From: Aldehydirespirator sp965219165
Lineage (GTDB): Bacteria > Actinomycetota > Acidimicrobiia > Acidimicrobiales > Aldehydirespiratoraceae
Length of the DNA: 64,000 nucleotides
Assembly (NCBI GenBank): GCA_965219165.1
Contig: CBDCMW010000002.1
Coordinates: 2,046,001 to 2,110,000, forward strand
Reading direction: 5' to 3'
Positions 60,545 through 64,000 of this stretch are shown here, one piece after another (position 1 is the first letter of the stretch; each line of letters begins with the position of its first letter). The position numbers were made by a program, and so were the translations under genes. Under the pieces are notes generated by a model that saw nothing but the letters and a program-made list of their open reading frames with translations, did not search any database and had not been told where the DNA came from.

Positions 60545-61975
60545 TCAGGTCTCGTCGGCCGGCTCTTCGGAAGGGGCGTCAGAAGAGGCGTCGGCGGAGG
60601 CGATCTCGGAGGCGTCGGCAGAGGCGGTCTCGGCCTCGTCGACGACCGCGGTCGGGTCGACGGGCCCGCCCTCGTCGCCGGCGTCCTCATGGCCTGGCTC
60701 GCTGAAGAAGTCCTCCCAGGCCTGCTGGCCCTCGGAGCCGCCGCCGATGTAGTTGCCCTCCGCGTCGTAGGCATGGTCGCCGAAGTGCTCCTGGTACTCG
60801 GCCGCGACCACCCCGCCCTCGGCGGCCTGCTTGATCGACAGGCTGATGCGGCGGCGCTGCAGGTCGAGGTCGATGATCTTCACCCACAGCTCCTCGCCGG
60901 GGGTCACCACCTGCTCGGGGAGTTCCACATGGTGCGCGGACATCTCCGAGATGTGCACCAGGCCCTCGATTCCGTCGCCGACCTGCACGAACGACCCGAA
61001 CGGCACCAGCTTGGTGATGCGACCGTAGACCAGCTCGCCCACCCGATGGCTGGTCGCGAACTCCTGCCACGGATCCTGCTGGGTGGCCTTGAGCGACAGG
61101 CTGATCCGCTCCCTCTCCAGGTCCACCTCCAGCACCTGAACCTCGATGTGGTCGCCGGCGGACACCACCGCGCTCGGATGGTCGACGTGCTTCCAGGACA
61201 GCTCCGACACGTGCACCAGGCCGTCCATGCCGCCGAGGTCGACGAAGGCGCCGAAGTTCACCACCGACGACACCGTCCCGCTGCGGATCTCGCCCGGCCT
61301 GAGGTTGTCCAGGAACGCTTCCCGCTGCTCGCGCTGGGTCTCCTCCAGCCACGCCCGGCGGCTCAACACCACGTTGTTGCGGTTCTTGTCGAGCTCGATG
61401 ATCTTGGCGTCGAGCTCGCGGCCCACGTACGGCTGCAGGTCGCGCACGCGGCGCAGCTCCACCAGCGACGCCGGCAGGAAGCCCCGCAGGCCGATATCGA
61501 CGATCAGGCCGCCCTTCACCACCTCGATGACCAAGCCCTTTACGGCCTCGTTGGCCTCCCGCTGCTCCTCGATCCGCCCCCAGGCCCGCTCGTACTGGGC
61601 CCGCTTCTTGGACAGGATCAGCCGACCTTCCTTGTCCTCCCGGGTAATGACCAGAGCCTCGATGGCCTCGCCCATCTCCACGATTTCGCCGGGGTCGATG
61701 TCGTGACGGATGCTCAGCTCGCGGGCCGGTATCACGCCCTCGGACTTGTAGCCGATGTCGAGCAGCACCTCTTCCCTGTCGATCCTGACGACCGTGCCCT
61801 CCACCATCTGGCCGTCCTCGACGACCACCATGGTGGAGTCGTAGGCGTCGTCGAGGCTGATGTCGCCGAGGTCGTCCTCGACGATCTGGCGTGGGATGTA
61901 TGAGCCGTCCTCTGCGAACGTGCCCATCTCGGCGGGTGCCGGGGGCTCGAGGACGGCGGTAGCGGTGTCGGTCAC
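60545..61975 (-). CDS. rpsA: 30S ribosomal protein S1
   Basis: A 476-residue S1 with four S1/OB domains (about 47-115, 132-198, 218-287, 303-373): VEGTVVRIDREEVLLDIGYK, KGLVIEVVKGGLIVDIGLRG, SGTVSSVVNFGAFVDLGGMD and YGRITKLVPFGSFVQVGDGI. It contacts mRNA and aids initiation. The acidic C-terminal tail ends ASADASSDAPSEEPADET. Four domains are the usual actinobacterial number. It is upstream of coaE in one unit. Confidence 0.97.
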   Translation of the reverse strand: MTDTATAVLEPPAPAEMGTFAEDGSYIPRQIVEDDLGDISLDDAYDSTMVVVEDGQMVEGTVVRIDREEVLLDIGYKSEGVIPARELSIRHDIDPGEIVEMGEAIEALVITREDKEGRLILSKKRAQYERAWGRIEEQREANEAVKGLVIEVVKGGLIVDIGLRGFLPASLVELRRVRDLQPYVGRELDAKIIELDKNRNNVVLSRRAWLEETQREQREAFLDNLRPGEIRSGTVSSVVNFGAFVDLGGMDGLVHVSELSWKHVDHPSAVVSAGDHIEVQVLEVDLERERISLSLKATQQDPWQEFATSHRVGELVYGRITKLVPFGSFVQVGDGIEGLVHISEMSAHHVELPEQVVTPGEELWVKIIDLDLQRRRISLSIKQAAEGGVVAAEYQEHFGDHAYDAEGNYIGGGSEGQQAWEDFFSEPGHEDAGDEGGPVDPTAVVDEAETASADASEIASADASSDAPSEEPADET

Positions 61976-62069
61976 AGTGTCTTTCCGGGCTGGTTGGGTG
62001 GCGTACGGGACCCAGCGAGGCTACCGGCGCAGCACCGGAGTTGTTCCCGCCCGGAGGCCGAGCGCGCGC

Positions 62070-64000
62070 TCAGCCCTTGGCCCCGGCCCAGGTGGCCGCC
62101 ACCTGGAGGTCGACCTCCAGGGGCACCCGCAGCTCGAACGCGCCCCGCATGACGTCGCGGGTCAGATCCGACGCCGGGGTTGTCTCGTCCTCGGGAGACT
62201 CCAGGATGATCTCGTCGTGCACCTGCAGGACGATGCGCGACGCCAGCCCCTCGGTTTCCAGGGCCCGGTCGAGGCGGACCAGAGCCACCTTGAATATGTC
62301 GGCGGCCAGCCCCTGGATCCCGGCGTTCATGGCCTGGCGCTCACCGGCCTGCCGCAGCCGCACGTTGGGGCTGGCCAGCTCGGGGATCTGCCTGCGCCGG
62401 CCGAACAGGGTCTCGGTGTAGCCCCGGCTGCGGGCCTCGGCCACCGTGCGGTCCATGTACTGGCGCACGGCGGGGAAGGCCTCGAAGTAGGCGTCGAGGA
62501 TCTCGGCCGCGTCTCCCGTGGCGATGTTGAGGCGTTGGGCCAGCCCGTAGGCCTCCATCCCGTAAGCCAGCCCGTACGACACCATCTTGGCCGTGGACCG
62601 CTCCCCCACCCCGACCTCCGACGAGTCGATGCCGAACACCTGCGACGCAGTGGCGGTGTGGATGTCGTCGCCCGCCTCGAAGGCCGCTATCAGGCCCGGG
62701 TCCTCGGCTAGGTGCGCGATGCAGCGCAGCTCGATCTGGTCGTAGTCGGCGACCAGCAGCTTGCAGCCCTGCGGTGCCACGAAGGCGGTGCGGAACACCC
62801 GCCCCCGCTCGGAACGCACCGGGATGTTGTGCAGGTTGGGAGCGTCGGAGCTGAGCCGGCCGGTGCGGGCCACGGTCTGGTTGAAGGTGGCCCGGATGCG
62901 CTCGTCCGCCCCGACCTCGGCCAGGAGGCCGACGCCGTAGGTGGAGCGGAGCTTCTCCACCTCGCGGTAGCCGAGCAGGTGGTCGACGATGGGATGCTCG
63001 CCCCGCAGCTTCTCCAGGGACTGCGCGTCGGTGGAGAAGCCGGTCTTGGTGCGCTTGGTGGGCGTGAGCCCCAGATCGTCGAAGAGCACCTCGGCCAGCT
63101 GCTTGGGCGAGTTGACGTTGATGTCGCGTCCCGCGTCGGCCAGCACTTGGTGGCGGAGGGCTTCGGCCTCGGTGTCGAGCTCGTCGCGGATCCTCTCCAG
63201 CACCGAGCGGTCCACGCCTATCCCGATGTGCTCCATGCGGGCCAGGACCCGCACCAGCGGCACCTCCACCTCGTCGTTGAGGCGGTCCAGGCCCTGCGCG
63301 GCCAGCGCCTCGCGCAGCGGCGCGACCAGGCGGTCGACGGCCAGAGCGGCCCATCCCGCCTGCTCGGCGGGCGCGACCGCGTCGCCGTCGAGATCGAGGC
63401 GACCCTCCGCCGGGGCGTGCGCCGGCGGGTCGATGTCGGCGTAGCGGCTGGCCACGTCGCTCAGGTCGTAGCGGGCGTCAGCGGGGTCGAGAAGGTAGGC
63501 GGCCAGCATGGTGTCGATCAGCGGATCGCGCATCTCGACGCCGCGGTCGAGCAGCGGTCGCATGAGGGCCTTGCCGTCGTGCACCGCCAGCGGCCGGCTC
63601 CGCTCGCTGCGGTCCTCGGAGCCGTCGGGGCGGTCTCCGACGAGCCCGGCCAGCGCTTCGGACACCTCGGGGTCCTGCAGCAGATCGCCGGGCACGAAGG
63701 CCACCTGGGACGCGGCCGCGTCCACCGTCCACGCCAGGCCGCCAGCCAGCCCAGAGGCCGGGGTCGCCAGCGCCAGCTGCATCCCGGCGGCCTGGGCGGC
63801 CGCCGCGGCTCGAAGCGCCCCGGCGGCTGCCGCGGGCGAGGCCAGCACCGACACCTGCGGCTTCAGGGTCGTTGTCGCAGGTTCCGCACTCGTCGACGCG
63901 TCGGTGCCCAGCGCGTCGCCGAGGACCTGGGCCAGACGACGATGCAGCGTACGGAACTCCAGGAAGTCGAACAGCTTGCGCACCGCCTGCGCGTCGACGT
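62070..64000 (-). CDS. polA: DNA polymerase I, C-terminal part
   Basis: The frame runs past the right edge, so the 5'-nuclease domain is outside; about 642 residues are visible. A 3'-5' exonuclease-like region (LFDFLEFRTL to DPLIDTMLAAYLLDP) lacks most of the DEDD carboxylates and is probably inactive, as in many actinobacterial Pol I. Polymerase motif A is LLVADYDQIELRCIAHL, motif B AKMVSYGLAYGMEAYGLAQ and motif C VLQVHDEIILE. It repairs gaps after UvrABC incision and processes Okazaki fragments. A 94-base spacer separates it from rpsA. Confidence 0.96.
   Translation of the reverse strand, partial: VDAQAVRKLFDFLEFRTLHRRLAQVLGDALGTDASTSAEPATTTLKPQVSVLASPAAAAGALRAAAAAQAAGMQLALATPASGLAGGLAWTVDAAASQVAFVPGDLLQDPEVSEALAGLVGDRPDGSEDRSERSRPLAVHDGKALMRPLLDRGVEMRDPLIDTMLAAYLLDPADARYDLSDVASRYADIDPPAHAPAEGRLDLDGDAVAPAEQAGWAALAVDRLVAPLREALAAQGLDRLNDEVEVPLVRVLARMEHIGIGVDRSVLERIRDELDTEAEALRHQVLADAGRDINVNSPKQLAEVLFDDLGLTPTKRTKTGFSTDAQSLEKLRGEHPIVDHLLGYREVEKLRSTYGVGLLAEVGADERIRATFNQTVARTGRLSSDAPNLHNIPVRSERGRVFRTAFVAPQGCKLLVADYDQIELRCIAHLAEDPGLIAAFEAGDDIHTATASQVFGIDSSEVGVGERSTAKMVSYGLAYGMEAYGLAQRLNIATGDAAEILDAYFEAFPAVRQYMDRTVAEARSRGYTETLFGRRRQIPELASPNVRLRQAGERQAMNAGIQGLAADIFKVALVRLDRALETEGLASRIVLQVHDEIILESPEDETTPASDLTRDVMRGAFELRVPLEVDLQVAATWAGAKG

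Noticed and set aside
58127..61903. A 1,258-codon plus-strand open frame
   Set aside because: It spans uvrB, coaE and rpsA antisense, all of which have clear motifs on the minus strand.

Overview
The window is high-GC bacterial DNA. The conserved backbone is a fragmented actinobacterial-type chromosome segment: secG, tpiA, pgk, gap, rapZ, uvrC, uvrA, then uvrB, coaE, rpsA and polA, nearly all on the minus strand. The R-instead-of-K Walker A of RapZ, the four-domain S1 protein and a near-consensus actinobacterial LexA box upstream of uvrA fit Actinomycetota. The mixture of very large secreted cadherin, FN3, CARDB, spondin and furin-type proteins with many toxin-antitoxin pairs and decayed mobile DNA resembles marine or sponge-associated Acidimicrobiia. 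That placement is an inference; no rRNA is present.

Layout. 1-1.6 kb: 3' end of a secreted FN3/Ig-like protein with a near-identical 119-residue internal duplication. 1.7-4.8 kb: IS1595 remnant, a probable restriction-modification pair (beta-order DNA methyltransferase plus a PD-(D/E)XK protein), an IS110 left-end remnant and an orphan HigA antitoxin. 4.9-6.4 kb: frameshifted AAA/DUF4143 ATPase. 6.65-11.5 kb: secreted FN3 protein ending in phosphohistidine and PPDK_N-type ATP-binding domains (glucan-water-dikinase-like order), frameshifted inside an 18-bp repeat hinge. 12-16.6 kb: tRNA-Leu(GAG), a CDF-like transporter, small operons, a toxin-antitoxin-like pair and a DUF499 ATPase fragment. 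16.6-34.7 kb: a giant secreted subtilase/P-domain/FN3/spondin/CARDB/cadherin gene (about 5,500 residues if one frameshift is restored), preceded by and overlapping a lipoprotein that looks like a detached protease prodomain.

34.7-37.5 kb: AT-rich spacer with four 33-bp tandem repeats, an IS21 istA fragment, a 3'-truncated SNF2 helicase and a MazEF-like pair. 37.7-39.3 kb: lipoprotein with three DUF4352-like repeats. 39.6-49.7 kb: housekeeping block (methyltransferase, secG-tpiA-pgk-gap, rapZ, uvrC-uvrA). 49.8-54.6 kb: PD40 beta-propeller lipoprotein, PP2C phosphatase, a small helical protein and a DUF222/HNH protein. 54.7-56.2 kb: a PIN toxin with an internally duplicated antitoxin, then RelBE. 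56.2-57.8 kb: a frameshifted DUF4143 ATPase lying between a decayed copy of the uvrB 3' end and uvrB itself. 57.8-64 kb: uvrB, coaE, rpsA, polA (5' end outside).

How it works together: the core genes cover glycolysis, secretion, nucleotide excision repair and translation. The accessory genes form two groups: an envelope or secreted adhesion and proteolysis set, and a decayed defence and addiction set. Several accessory genes carry single-base frameshifts while every core gene is intact, which points to real decay or repeat-linked variation, although sequencing error in repeats cannot be excluded from this sequence alone.
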